A DNA stretch of 64,000 nt from positions 52,911,136 through 52,975,135 of the forward strand of contig NC_134017.1 of assembly GCF_040712315.1 (NCBI RefSeq). Reading direction: 5' to 3'. Origin of the DNA: Castanea sativa. Lineage: Eukaryota > Streptophyta > Magnoliopsida > Fagales > Fagaceae. The number at the start of each line of letters is the position of its first letter. The stretch's first letter is position 1. The notes beneath the pieces are model-generated. The model did no database searches. It saw nothing but the letters and a program-made list of their open reading frames with translations, and was not told where the DNA came from. Position numbers and translations under genes: made by a program. Below are positions 11,797-22,640 of the stretch, in pieces.

Positions 11797-11947
11797 AGCA
11801 AAGTCATTGCTTATGTAAAACAAATATACATGAATTATAGTTGTATTCGATCAATAAAATATTAAAATTTTGTCAATAGGGATGATTTTAATTGGAAAAA
11901 AGACAGCAATTAATAAAACAAAAGGAAATAATCCATTTAAGCAATTA

Positions 11948-11995
<48 letters not shown>
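11948..11995. repeat. (TA)n(TG)n compound microsatellite
   Basis: A TA run passes directly into about 17 TG units. Confidence 0.95.
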
Positions 11996-11999
<4 letters not shown>

Positions 12000-13747
12000 G
12001 TAGAGACTACATGCGGGAAAGCATGAGATTTTGCTATGTGGTGCCTTCTTTATAGCCATCTAATTTTTTTTTTTTTTTTTTGTTCAAGTTACACCTCATC
12101 TATTACTTATTACTCCTCATCACGCCTCTCTCTCAAGTCTCAATTGATTGAAATAACTTTTAAACTTTCAAGTATTCCATTAATTGTTTAATAAAGAAAA
12201 AAAATACCATTAATTCAGCTCTTCTACGTCTAACCCTTCGGTTGCCCGCCTCTTGCAATTATCCAAGTATATAGCTCTTCTACATCTAACCCTTCAGTTG
12301 CCCGCCTCTTTCAATTATATAAGTTATATATTGATTAGTACACTTCCTTCTAGCCATGAGTCTCCTTTTACAAGCACTTCTCTTCTTTTCTTTTAACGTT
12401 TCTCTTTCTTTTCTTTTCTTTTTTCTTTTTTTCTTCTTCTTTCTAAAATATTTAGCTACACGTTTTTTAGCAATCACATTTTTATAACTCAAATTCTTGA
12501 TGTATTGTTGGACAGGTTGTGCTTGAAATGAGTAAATCCTATGGCAAAATTGTGGTTTTGCATTCTAGAATCTATAAAGTTCAAACATGGTAAGTAAGGG
12601 TTTGAAATTTTATTATTTTTCTCCTTTCTTCTAGAAAAGTGATTGCATTCTAGTCTAAGTAAGAGGAAACACAAATACTGTGCTTTAACTAATATAAACT
12701 AAATTAATTTTTGTTGTTGGTATCAATCTAATATTAGAGTTTGCAACAAAGGGTTAGGTTTTAATTGTGTTGTTATCAATTCAATATTAGAGTTTGCAAT
12801 TTTGACGTGCTGGGCTCAATTAAGATCTCATTTCAACTACTGCTAGGCATTAGCCACCTATTGGTGCAGCCACCTATTGGTGCTACAGTTCTCAAAGGCC
12901 CTATTGGGAATTTTTGGTTTAACCACATATTATTGCTAGATATCAACACAGCACAAATTTCATCTTGTGTGCATATTAATTTAGTCTTCTTTCTCTTTTG
13001 AATTTAACTTGCTCTTTATCAATGTTCATTCTTTGTTGTTAATTAATGATATGCTTTTGATTCCATAAAACATTTGGATATTTATGTTTTCATTCTTAAT
13101 CAATTTTGAGTGTTATTTGGATGTAGTTAAGCATCAATGTAGTAGACCTCATGTTAGTTTATGTGTTGCTTAATGTACTTTGCACAAGAAGGTGAATTAA
13201 AAGGTTTGAGTTTACATGTGCAGGAGATGAACTTTATGCAATCTTCTATAGGAAGTGGACCATTCAGGCAATGACACAATAACACATTAAAGAATGTAAA
13301 TTCCGTTCATGTTTTCTAGCTATAAGAAACTTTTTTCTTTATTCAATAATAATTTATAATTCTAAGGCATGCAAATGCTTATATTTGGCAATTTGCTTTG
13401 TAAATTTACAAAGTATCCTGCTTATGATGAGGAATTTCATATTTGAGAGCTTTAAAGGGGCAACTGAATATAATTGTTCTTGTAATTACTTTTTAACCAT
13501 TGTTGTTTGTGACTTTCAAACGCGTAACAACTGCACATTGCAAATTGTCATGTTGATATTAGTTTGGGATACTTACAAAAAATAACAAAGAATGTTGCCA
13601 AATCTAAATTAGTATTGAGCTTTAATAGGATTTGATTATGGTTAGGAACTAGGGTTTGGTTTGGTTCATTAATACAATTATTGTATTAATGAACAAAAGG
13701 GGTTAAAAGTTTTTTTTTTTTTTTTTTACAAAATATTTCAAAATGCA
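11996..13747. other. No gene seen; includes a short direct repeat at 12219-12320
   Basis: CTAACCCTTCGGTTGCCCGC at about 12229 recurs, with small changes, about 60 bases downstream. No frame with a recognisable product was found. The region may be the body of a Helitron ending at 13774, but its 5' end was not identified. Confidence 0.45.
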
Positions 13748-13774
13748 CCGCGCATTGCGCGGATATCCCGTTAG
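13748..13774 (+). mobile_element. Helitron-like 3' terminus
   Basis: The perfect hairpin CCGCGCATTGCGCGG at 13748-13762 is followed by ATATCCCGTTAG and then T. A short GC-rich hairpin about ten bases before a near-CTRR end adjoining T is the hallmark of a Helitron right end. The terminal tetranucleotide is TTAG rather than CTAG, so the element is decayed. Confidence 0.45.
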
Positions 13775-13884
13775 TTAAGTTAAAAGGCAGAAAGCTAAGC
13801 CTTTTTCAAAACGCAAATGGAATGAGACTCAAGGATTTGTTTTGATATGCTATTAATAAAGCCAAGAAGGGGGATAAGGTGAAG

Positions 13885-14300
13885 TTAGCACCTCGGGAAA
13901 TTAGAATTTGAAGACTTGGTGAATTGGCCAAGGGAGTCGTAGTTTGTGGAGTTTAGAACTTTAGGTGGATACATAGAGATCGAGCCAATGATCAAGGTTT
14001 TTATTTGTTTTGTACAAGCAGGACCAAGAACAGAAATTCCTAACAAGGGGCAGGGACCAAACGAAGACTGACCTTCGCAGACATATGAAAGCAAAATCAG
14101 GAGGATTAGAGAAGATAACAAAATAAAATGACAAAGAGCCTCCAAATCTAGCCAACACATCCATACACTTGTTTCCCTCTCTGAAAATGTGAGACATACT
14201 ATAACTAGGGATGTGCTGCAACAAAGACCTGCAATCATCCACATGATTTTTCAAACGAGGGTGAACTCTATAGTCATTAACAAAATAAGAGATCACTTAG
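13885..14300 (-). pseudogene. LINE-type RNase H relic (C-terminal half)
   Basis: The minus-strand frame reads ISYFVNDYRVHPRL, then VDDCRSLLQHIPSYSMSHI, then FREGNKCMDVLARFG. This is the typical end of the RNase H-like domain that closes plant L1-type LINE polyproteins, normally F(V)REGN..AD.LAR.G. The catalytic Asp of that motif is replaced (CMDVLAR for CADALAR). The reading breaks soon after. No endonuclease or reverse transcriptase remains nearby. It is a fossil; the RNase H assignment comes from motif recognition only. Confidence 0.55.
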
Positions 14301-14923
14301 AGCATCAAGCTCAATCATAACAAACATTAGAAGCAAACCCACATATCTACGTCCCATTCTAATCACGGATCAAACCACCAACATTGGCAATCCCAAGGTT
14401 GCCTAAGGAGGAACCATTCGTGTTCAAGGCAAGGAACCAAGGACATACCAGCGATGACAAAGAACTCACAAATTTTAGCAACACAATTGTCAACAACCTT
14501 CTCAAACGAATTCTTCACCTATTTTATTAAATTCTCAATTGTCAACAACAATTCATTTCATTAATTGTCCAAATCTCACATTTTCATTTATATCAATCGA
14601 TTGTTTTAAGTTTAACCTCTCAAATGAATTTTTGATTGTTCTGTCCAAGTTTTACTTTTTGAGTTTTAGTGGTTAAATTTAAAAAATAAAAAATAAAAAA
14701 TATATATAAAAAAAGAGAGAGAGAGACAAACAACACGGCTAGTGTAACAGGTTTACGTTTCATTTTTCATCTCTTGAAAACAGGGAGACCTTATTTTCTT
14801 TCAAATTCACAGCTACGATTTACGTTTCATTTTTCATCTCTTGAAGTTATTTATCACATATCATTGTTTCTAGTTTTCCTACAACCTTGCTCAAAAGCCG
14901 ACGCCATAGTATACATGGCAGGG
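14301..14923. other. No gene seen
   Basis: AT-rich spacer between two RNase H relics. ACGTTTCATTTTTCATCTC occurs twice near 14755 and 14822. No coding signal is seen. Confidence 0.5.
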
Positions 14924-15241
14924 TCAGCATGACAGCATCCCTCCGTCAACAATCATCATTATGCCACCGCTTAGTAGGAGGAGGACCATCGCTGAGAAGG
15001 CCTCTGCTGTTGCCATTGTAAGTCCCCGCGTGCGAGTAGATAAACTAAAACATCTACTCCAAAGCTCTAGAACGGCCTGTTTAACACCAATTTCCAAGGC
15101 AAATTGCAAAGCTCTAACTGCAGCTGCAGCCTCTACTTCAGCAGTAGATAGAAGTTGATGGATTTGTTGAGACATAGAAGCAATGATGAGTCCATTGGAA
15201 GACATTGATTGGAACGGTTGTGGCATCATTGGTGATGCCAA
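14924..15241 (-). pseudogene. RNase H-like relic (N-terminal half)
   Basis: The minus-strand frame of about 105 residues contains TAEVEAAAAVRALQFALEIG followed by VKQAVLE. In LINE and reverse-transcriptase-associated RNase H (RVT_3-like) domains this is the helix before the GDS catalytic motif, which here has become LWS. Downstream the frame is degraded. Together with 13885-14300 it suggests one LINE 3' region broken by a ~600-bp insertion or rearrangement, or two separate relics. Confidence 0.5.
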
Positions 15242-16010
15242 ATCTCCGCTTCACTCCATTGCTTCGGATTTTGTCCAAATCCATAGATAAACTAATCTTT
15301 TCTGTGCATATTCTGGGGCTAGTATAGTTCCTCTGATTTTGGTGGGCCAATCTCCATCTCATCTATTCCAAAATGTTTGTTTGTAGAAGGGAGATGGTCT
15401 TGGTTGTTACTTGTTGCTCCTTCAGCTCTTTATGATTAAAGCAAAATTACCGCTATGGTTAAAATGTTGCTTTGTTTCTAAACAATACACAAATTTCATT
15501 TTGTCTCTAAATTTTGGCACCTTATGTCCTTCCAACCACTAACATTTATTTTTATTATGCTTGGCTACATCTCCGACCAAATAACCTACCCTCTTTTCCA
15601 GGTAAATTTCCCTCAAATTCAATGAGACAAGTCCCTTCTTCGCTATGCGGGACTGGCAACAAACAAGGCTGTTGCCTTTTAGTAGTCACAGGCATTGCTA
15701 AAAGTTAGGATTAGACAAACACATATAAAAAATAAAAAATAAAACCCCTTCTTCACTTTATCTTTCTTTCATTGCATGCATTTGCTTCTTTTTTCTATTT
15801 TTTTCCTCTGTTTGTGTTCTTTAATCAGTTAGGTTGTTCAATGTTTTTACCATAACAATTATAGGATTTTGCCAACTAAAACATTAACCTTTCACACCGA
15901 TACATCACTACTAATAAGTTAGTGCCAAAAAAAAAAGATAAATAAGTATTAGTTATTTTAAATCAAAGATTAAAAAAATAGAAGCTAAAATAATTTTTTT
16001 AATTTCCTTT
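15197..16010. repeat. Dispersed block, copy 2 (paralogous to 8787-9560)
   Basis: Collinear with 8787-9560, starting at GAAGACATTGATTGGAAC and ending in the CATTAACCTTTCACACCGAT and AATAAGTTAGTGC repeat. The two copies differ by many small indels, so the duplication is old. Confidence 0.7.
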
Positions 16011-16218
16011 AAAAAATCAATTAATATATATTGATTTGGATTCAGATGTTCTAGATTTCCTAGGGTACTCTACAAGGTAAAGTTTTTTAAATCTCCACAT
16101 TTCTATTAAAATAAATGGTTAAGATGGTGACACATCATCAATTCACTTATACAATTTTAAATTAGTCTTTAAAAACACGTAAATATTCCTATATTTCCTA
16201 AACACCTTTCAACTTCTA

Positions 16219-16257
16219 GACTTATCTCTCAAAAAAAAAAATTATGGACTTATCTCT
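16219..16257 (+). mobile_element. A-tail micro-insertion with 11-bp target duplication
   Basis: GACTTATCTCT at 16219-16229 and 16247-16257 brackets 17 bases consisting of C, an A run and TTATG. Confidence 0.6.
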
Positions 16258-16775
16258 GTTACTTCTTTTCTCAGAAAAATCATCAACCCAAAAACAATGA
16301 TCATTATAACTTAAGCATTTATCTCCACGTTTCCATCTTTAAAAACTAAATAACAACCCGATCATTTTTCATCAGATGCTTTTTTCAAGGGTATAGTTTG
16401 CATCTAACGTTGTTGGCAACAAGATCTTTAGAGTTGGTTCTAGATTCTTGAACCAGTAAAAAGCGTTTGCATCTCCATCTGAACAGAATTGCTCAAGCAA
16501 TTTTATTATTTTAACTTGTTTCATCCTTGGGAGGATTAACCATCCCAATGTTGAAGAGATAAACGTAGTATTAAGACTTGCTCTGACTTGGGAGTCCACC
16601 TTGACGGCTTGACCTCACTGGTTCATTTCTTATTAAATGTTAATATTAATATTCATTCCTCGTAAATCATCAATTGAGGCAAGGATTGTTTTTTGAGTTG
16701 GCGATTTTATGGAAAAAGAATTTAAAAAAAGAAGTTGAACGGTGTTAAGTAGCTAATGTCAACCTTTACTATACA

Positions 16776-17701
16776 CAGTGACGGAGCCAGAAATTTAGGT
16801 CAGGAGGGGCAAGATTAAAAGATAAAATTGAAAGTAAAAAACTAATCTTAAAAAATTTAAATATGAATATTAAGAGTATACAATATACCTGTGAATATTT
16901 AAATGTGACTCAATGACTTGAATGCTTTTAAAAACTTAACAGAAACTCTAATAACTTGTTTGGATGGAAGGTGAGTACAAGGAAGTAGAGTAGAGAGAGG
17001 GAGAGTAAGATAAATTACCTTATTTGGATATTTTTTAAGAAAGAAGGGGAGGGATTTGGGAGGGTTTGGATGAGTTCTAACCCCTCATTTTTAATTTTCC
17101 AAAATTGGAGAGATTTTGAGGGAGGGCAGAGTTTAGAAGTGCTGAACCAAATAAATTATTAAATTTACCCTTATTATATTAACAAAATTACAAATTATGA
17201 AAAAATTAATTATTCTCCCCTTACTTAATTTTAAAAAAAAAATCTAAAGAACTTTTTTTTTATTTTTTATGGGAGGCGTGCTTTATACTGTATTAGATAT
17301 ACACTTTTTTTTTTTCCAGAGTTCTATTAGTATTAGTATTAGTACTCCAATAAAAAACAAAAAAGTTCTATTAGTATTAGGCTGGTGTGATTCCTATTCC
17401 GTATTGGCATATAGCATTAGCAGTAGGTTTTTTTTTTTTTCTTTTCTTTTCTTTTAATCATTACTAAGTGGGACCAATAGTTTTATATTAAAGTTATAGT
17501 AGTTTTAGAGTTCTATTAGTTAAGGCTGTTGAGTTCTGAATCATGTAGCTGTTTGTTCCCAATAAATAGAAAAGTTTTTTGTCTTTTGTGTAGGGGTAAA
17601 TAAGACATTTCAGTTCAATACATTATCATTATCAGTAAAAAAAAAAATTGAAAGTTCAGGGGGGGCACCTGCCCCCCTCGCCCCCCTTCCCTCCGCCCCC
17701 G
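16776..17701. mobile_element. hAT-type element, 926 bp, perfect 8-bp duplication
   Basis: It starts CAGTGACGGAGCC and ends CTCCGCCCCCG, with ACTATACA at 16768-16775 and again at 17702-17709. The subterminal regions are G-rich on one side and C-rich on the other, as in the 11335 element. There is no transposase. It lies inside the 16038-17864 element and is therefore younger. Confidence 0.82.
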
Positions 17702-17864
17702 ACTATACATTAAGTGTACTTTTTGTATTTTAAGACTAATTTAGGGTTGTATTTATGAATTGATAACGTGGCAGCATCTTAACCATTTATTTTAAAAGAA
17801 AATGTTGAGATTTAAAGAATTTTACATTGTAAAGTACCCTAAGAAATCTAGAGAATTTGAATCC

Positions 17865-17909
17865 GGTTGGTTTATGCATGAACATATACTTAATATTTAT
17901 GTTAATGTT

Positions 17910-17955
<46 letters not shown>

Positions 17956-18260
17956 GCTCTGCCTTTGGCTCTACCCTTTCTTTCAAATTTGAAGCAAATA
18001 GACCACTCACTAAAAAACCAAGTATTTTATAAGATATAAGATTTTTAATCATATTCTTTGCATAAAAGCCAACTTACTTGACCAGAATTTTTTAATACGT
18101 GATTCAAAAAAGAAAAATCAAAAGATGAGAAAACCAAACGAGAAGAATATATTCATGCATAACCTATTACATCCTATTGCATTGAGATTGTCACTTCTTA
18201 CTTTGACAAATATATAGATGAAAGTGAAGTGTAGCATTCAGTGTAGTAGGCATCTCGATT
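17865..18260 (+). repeat. Direct repeat T, copy 1
   Basis: Collinear with 22283-22640: GGCTCTGCCTTTGGCT, AAATTTGAAGCAAATAGACC, TCCTATTGCATTGAGATTG and CATTCAGTGTA all recur in order. It includes a (TA)n run at 17912-17953. The start also resembles 10350-10424. It is non-coding. Confidence 0.75.
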
Positions 18261-18317
18261 GTTGAGATGTAAAGTAGTCTGAGGTTTACGTACCACAATG
18301 CATATAGATATAGTATT

Positions 18318-19020
18318 TGTGGGGAGTAAAAGGGCCCAAGTGGGCATATGGGCCTTTGGACTGTAGCATGGAGGGCTGACCTGCTCCAGAATTAAACTCT
18401 ACGAATTGGCCCATACGCCGAGGATCCGAGGATACAGCCGAGGGCGAGCTTCTCCTCGGACAGGTCCAAGAGAACTCAAAGCTTAATTATGAAGGTCAAA
18501 GCACAACTCTGGAAAGACTAATGGTTAAAGGGGGAAACCCTGAACCTTCTCGATGCACCAGTGTTAAAGAAAATATCAAGAGCAAAGGCTGCCACCTTCG
18601 CATTAAAGACTCTGCACCTACCTCCCTGGCCGCATTAATGGGGAAGTGACCCCTGAACAGTAGGGCTGAAACTTCTAGTCACTGTCAAAAAGGCATCAAG
18701 GGAGGAAGTATTTAAAGGGGGTGAAGGCCAAAGAGATGGGGGGTCGGTAACTAAAAAAGAAAATTAAGAATTGTAACCTTGAAAGAAGAAAGAGAAATAA
18801 TACAGAAGTAGTCCTCGGCTCACGTCCGAGGAGGTCTATTTGCAATTATCGTTTATTATTTATAAGTGTTTGTAACTTCTAGCCTGTTATCAAATTCTCA
18901 GTACTTCAAACCTAGGTTCGAAACCCACACTCTACAAATTTCATTGTTTAAGGCTCATTGGACCTGAGCCCGTAGTTGTCTTTGGGTTCAGGTGCAATTG
19001 TGCACTTACAGTATTGTTTA
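18318..19020 (+). mobile_element. Solo LTR, 703 bp, with GTATT target duplication
   Basis: TGTGGGGAGTAAAAGGG...GTGCACTTACA is flanked by GTATT at 18313-18317 and 19021-19025. It contains CCTCGGAC/CCGAGGA motifs shared with the solo LTR at 9613, suggesting related families. A TATTTAAAG box near 18708 suggests plus orientation. No internal region remains. Confidence 0.88.
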
Positions 19021-19034
19021 TATATTATTTTCTC

Positions 19035-20110
19035 CTTCATAATTATAGGATTTTGCCAACTAAAACATTGACACTTCGAATCACATTTCGCATCAATACA
19101 CAACTAATAGTTTATACTAATAAGTTAGTGTGAAAGAGTAAATAAGTAGTAGTATTTTAAGTTAAAAAATTTTAAAAAGTAGAAAAGAATATAAGTGTAG
19201 AATTACATGTCAAATCTCATTACATTGGTTATTCTTCATGAATTTTTTTATATAAATACTTAAATTTAAGTTATTAATGTTTATATATATATATATATAT
19301 TTTTGTTTCTATAAATTATTTGTTATTAAATTTAGTGTGTTAGTTTGTGTATATACATATATTTATGGTAATGGTTATGTTTGGGTGAGTGTACGTATGT
19401 GCTTTTGTGTTTGCGTGTGTAATTTTAAGTGAGAAAAAAATGTCAACCTTCATTAGCAAGTCATCTTAATAAGCAATAATGGGATTATGAGATTCTCTAT
19501 ATTCATCATCGGCTTCATAACTCAGGCAGGATTGTAATGGTAAATTCTAAGAAGATGGGTGTTCAATTTGATTGTAATAAATGGTTTTATTTATATATTT
19601 ATTTATTTTGGATCTTGGATGATAGCAGCATATGGATTCCCCTCTATCAATCCATTGCTAAAAATTACGTAATTATGAGAGTCAAAATCTTCTGTCTCAC
19701 TTTTCCTGCTCCACTTTATACTCCACCAATAAAAATTTACCACATGTTCACCTAATTAATTAAATACTACTATTAATAATAAAGGTAGCATTTTTTCCAC
19801 CAAATCTGCTAGCCCAGGCTTTACAATTTACATTATAAGCTTTGAATCTATATTAAGATCATGAGCTTTGAAGTATGTACTTACAACCTCATTACGCACT
19901 CACTATATTTAAGTCAATAATTATCCTATCTACTCTAACTAATGACAAAGGTGAATAAGTAGTATTTTAAATCAAAGATTAAAAAAATAATGGAAAACAA
20001 AATAACTTTATAATTACTATTCAAACTCATTAAATTTCTTCTTCTTTGTGAATTTTTCTGCAAAACATTTAAATTTAAGTTATTAATGTATATATTTATT
20101 AATTTATTTG
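19035..20110. repeat. Two further copies of the CATTGACCTTTCACA-type repeat, otherwise empty
   Basis: Copies lie at about 19035-19275 and, less complete, about 19930-20110. Shared landmarks are TAAGTTAGTGTGAAAGAG, AATAAGTAGTAGTATTTTAA and AAACATTTAAATTTAAGTTA. Nothing coding is seen between them. Confidence 0.55.
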
Positions 20111-20171
20111 TTTTTAGTTTCTATAAATTATTAATCATTAAATTTAATGTGTTAGTTTGTGTATATGCATA

Positions 20172-20362
20172 GAGAGGTGCTACGTCCACAACATTTTTAC
20201 AACATTTTTACAACAAATCATAGGTAGTTAGTTGTTATTGGTTCAAATTTGAACCTAACACTAAGATTACTTTTTTGCCCCAACAATAACAACCAGTAAC
20301 ATCCTGCCACTTAGAATTTGTTGTAAAAATGTTGTAAAAATATTGTGGACATATCATTTCTC
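20172..20362. mobile_element. 191-bp MITE with perfect 9-bp target duplication
   Basis: Inverted ends GAGAGGTGCTACGTCCACAA and GAGAAATGATATGTCCACAA (the latter read on the minus strand), each followed by TTTTTACAACA repeats, are flanked by ATATGCATA at 20163-20171 and 20363-20371. A 9-bp duplication points to a Mutator-type MITE. A similar element lies at 42296-42455. Confidence 0.8.
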
Positions 20363-20394
20363 ATATGCATATGTTAATACTTATGTTTAGACGC

Positions 20395-20870
20395 ATCACC
20401 CTGAGAATGTTGGGTAGCTTAAGTAATTTCAGGATGCACTCAAGAATCAAGAAAGTTATATATGATGCCCTCTTCTCTAAATGCTTTCCTAATAATCTTT
20501 CTAGTAATTGCAGGACCCTTTGTTTCCATATCCTTTATTTTTAAAACATTTAAACTGATGGCATGGAGTATGTGATTTATTTGCAATATTTAATTACCTT
20601 GTCATGTTTGCCACTCCAAAAAAGAGAAAAATAAGAGGGAAAGAGTAAAATAAGTGACAGTTTATATTTCATTTAAGTAACGGTTAATGACTTAATAGCC
20701 TATAAAAGTCACTTAAAATTTTAAAAAATAAGCTATATTGGGTTATAAAGCCTAGTTCCAAAGAAAAAAATATCATGAAAAGTCTCATGTTAGAAGAGAT
20801 ATATAGGGATGTATAGAATAAAGGGTTTCTATAGGGATGTATAGAATAAAGGGTTTCTATGGTAATTAAC
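20395..20870 (+). repeat. Direct repeat U, copy 2 (paralogous to 6835-7190)
   Basis: Shares TGTTGGGTAGC, GATGCACTCA, CATTTAAACTGAT and AATAAGCTATAT with the earlier copy. A GGGATGTATAGAATAAAGGG unit is duplicated in tandem at 20812-20860. Confidence 0.6.
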
Positions 20871-21070
20871 CTAAAAATCAATATGAAAAGTCTCACGTCA
20901 TTGTTGTGTTCTTTATTTACTTCTTTATTGGTTTATTGGTGACATATTTGATCCGTGGTAATTAACCTAAAAATCAATATGAATTATTAACTACTTAATT
21001 TAGCAAGTGGATTAATTCCGTTGTAAAATCAACCAAGTGGTTAAATTTTCTAACAATTGGTGTCAGAGCA
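20871..21070 (+). mobile_element. Right end of a decayed copia LTR plus primer-binding site
   Basis: The sequence ends TTTTCTAACA at 21055 and is followed by ATTGGTGTCAGAGCA. A CA terminus directly followed by TGGTGTCAGAGC, one mismatch from the initiator-methionine tRNA primer site used by copia elements, marks the LTR/internal boundary. The gag relic at 21491 fits the same element. Confidence 0.6.
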
Positions 21071-21077
21071 CTTACAC

Positions 21078-21297
21078 ACTGGGCATAAAGGGCACATAGG
21101 CGGTGAATCGGGTTGAAAGTGACAGTCGCCAAAAATTGGTGGAATGCTCTCGAAACCAATTCACTTGAGTGAGACAAAGGAGAGTGGAATTTCGTGTGTA
21201 GGGGTGAAATTCGGAGATCTATGAAGGAACGCCAAAAGTGAAGGCAGCTTTCGGGGTCCTTACTGATGCTAGAGTGCGGAAGCATCGAGAGCAAACT
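21078..21297 (+). pseudogene. rrn18: Nuclear insertion of mitochondrial 18S rRNA (rrn18 fragment)
   Basis: This stretch reads as the central part of bacterial-type small-subunit rRNA: CTGGGCATAAAGGGCAC, GGCGGTGAATCGGGTTGAAA, TGGAATTTCGTGTGTAGGGG and GAACGCCAAAAGTGAAGGC. The GAATCGGGTTGAAAGTGA and CCAATTCACTTGAGTGAGAC wording matches the plant mitochondrial 18S version, not the plastid 16S. It carries several substitutions (for example TTCGGAGATC where the rRNA has a conserved CCGCAGATC) and ends abruptly before the conserved GGATTAGATACCC. It is a non-functional NUMT between the primer site and the gag relic of an old copia element. A 101-residue minus-strand frame across it is only its antisense. 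Confidence 0.85.
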
Positions 21298-21490
21298 CAA
21301 GAGTATGGTCCTTAACCCCTGTTGTAATGGATAAAATCAAATGTCTTGACATACTTATAAAAATTTAAATAAAGAAGATACTAATGATATGTGTCTTGAC
21401 ATGCTTACTCATAAAAAAATTATTGTCGTAAAAATTATTACTTTATAAGTATATGTGAAACTCTTAGTAGGGAATTATTTAAATCTCTAA

Positions 21491-21766
21491 ATGCTGTTAA
21501 TAAATTCCAAGAAGAGTAAAAACAGCTTGAAAAAATATGAATTAATTGTGAAATTGGATAATACAAATAAATTAAAAGAAATATTTAAAAATCAATATTC
21601 CTCTCAATTGGAAAAAGTTAAAAGCATGGAAGAGCAACTAGTTGAATTTAAATTTGAACTTGAAAAATTAACTAGTGCCAAGCTTTTTAAAGAGCCTAAC
21701 TCTAAAGACAATAATGTGTATATTCCTCCATTCAACATTCACGGAGAATCATATGAAATAGTATAA
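21491..21766 (+). pseudogene. Copia gag coiled-coil relic
   Basis: The frame of about 91 residues is rich in Lys, Glu and Leu: KLDNTNKLKEIFKNQYSS, then KVKSMEEQLVEFKFELEKL, ending EPNSKDNNVYIPPF. This pattern (a coiled coil, then a short SKxxNVYIPPF tail) is typical of the C-terminal linker of gag in one group of plant copia elements. No zinc knuckle, protease or later domain follows, since the reading ends at 21766 and a MITE lies at 21872. It is a decayed fragment, probably of the element whose LTR end is at 21055. Confidence 0.5.
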
Positions 21767-21871
21767 TGATTATGTAACTAGGATAAATAAGGGTAAATTT
21801 TTTTTATATCCTTTAAAAAATCAATAAATGTCTTCTTCTACATGAATTATTATCTAAACATTTAAATTTAA

Positions 21872-22199
21872 GGGTCCGTTTGGATAGAGTTTATTGCTGA
21901 AAACTGAAAACTGAAAACACTGTAGCAAAATAATTTTTAAATATGTGAATAGTACCGTGGGACTCATTTTTAATAAAAAAAATTATGTAAAGTGAAGTTT
22001 GTGGGTCACATGAACAGTACACGGGACCCACAAATGTGCTGAAAGTCAGCAAAATCGGCTACTGTTCATGCATAGTAACATGAACAGTAGCCTTGTCCCC
22101 CTGACCCGTGCTGCAGCAGCAGAAGAAGAAGAAAAAAAAAAAACAAACAAACAAAAAACGCAGACGCAGACGTGGAAGAAGCTGTATCCAAACTCAGCC
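21872..22199 (+). mobile_element. Tourist-like MITE (GGGTCCGTTTGGATAG family)
   Basis: The left end is GGGTCCGTTTGGATAG and the inverted right end GTATCCAAACTCAGCC, with TAA on both sides. The interior has repeated GAAAACTGAAAAC and CTGTAGC/AACAGTA motifs. It is a longer variant than the copies at 34575, 63131 and 63669. Confidence 0.75.
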
Positions 22200-22282
22200 T
22201 AAGTTAATTACGTATATATTTATTCATTTAGTTTTTTCCCCCTAGCTAGTTCTATAGATTATTAGTTATTGATTTTAGTGCA

Positions 22283-22640
22283 TTGGTTTATGTATGAACA
22301 TATGCTTAATATTTATGTTTATATATATGGCTCTGCCTTTGGCTGTACCCTTTCTTTCAAATTTGAAGCAAATAGACCACTCACTAAAAATCCAAGCACT
22401 TTTTAAGATTTAAGAGTTTTGATCATGTTCTTTGCATACAAGCCAACATATACTTGATCGGAATTTTTTAATACATTACGCAAGAAAGAAAAATCAAAAG
22501 ATGAGTAAACCAAATAAGAAGAATATATTTGTGCATATCCTACTACATCCTATTGCATTGAGATTGTCACTTCTCATTTTGACAAATATACAGATGAATG
22601 TCAAGTTCAGCTTTCAGTGTAATTAGGAATCTCAATTGTA
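22283..22640 (+). repeat. Direct repeat T, copy 2
   Basis: Collinear with 17865-18260 and lacking its long TA run. Confidence 0.75.

Larger units (their letters stand above)
16038..17864. mobile_element. Non-autonomous TIR transposon (same family as 2511-3753)
   Basis: The left end GGATTCAGATGTTCTAGATT is matched inverted by AATCTAGAGAATTTGAATCC at 17845-17864. The ends are inverted over roughly 150 bp, including the AAATGGTTAAGAT segment. The interior has no transposase and carries a younger hAT-type insertion at 16776-17701. Removing that leaves about 0.9 kb. Confidence 0.65.

Noticed and set aside
20995..21300. 101-residue minus-strand ORF
   Set aside because: It is the antisense of the mitochondrial 18S rRNA insert.
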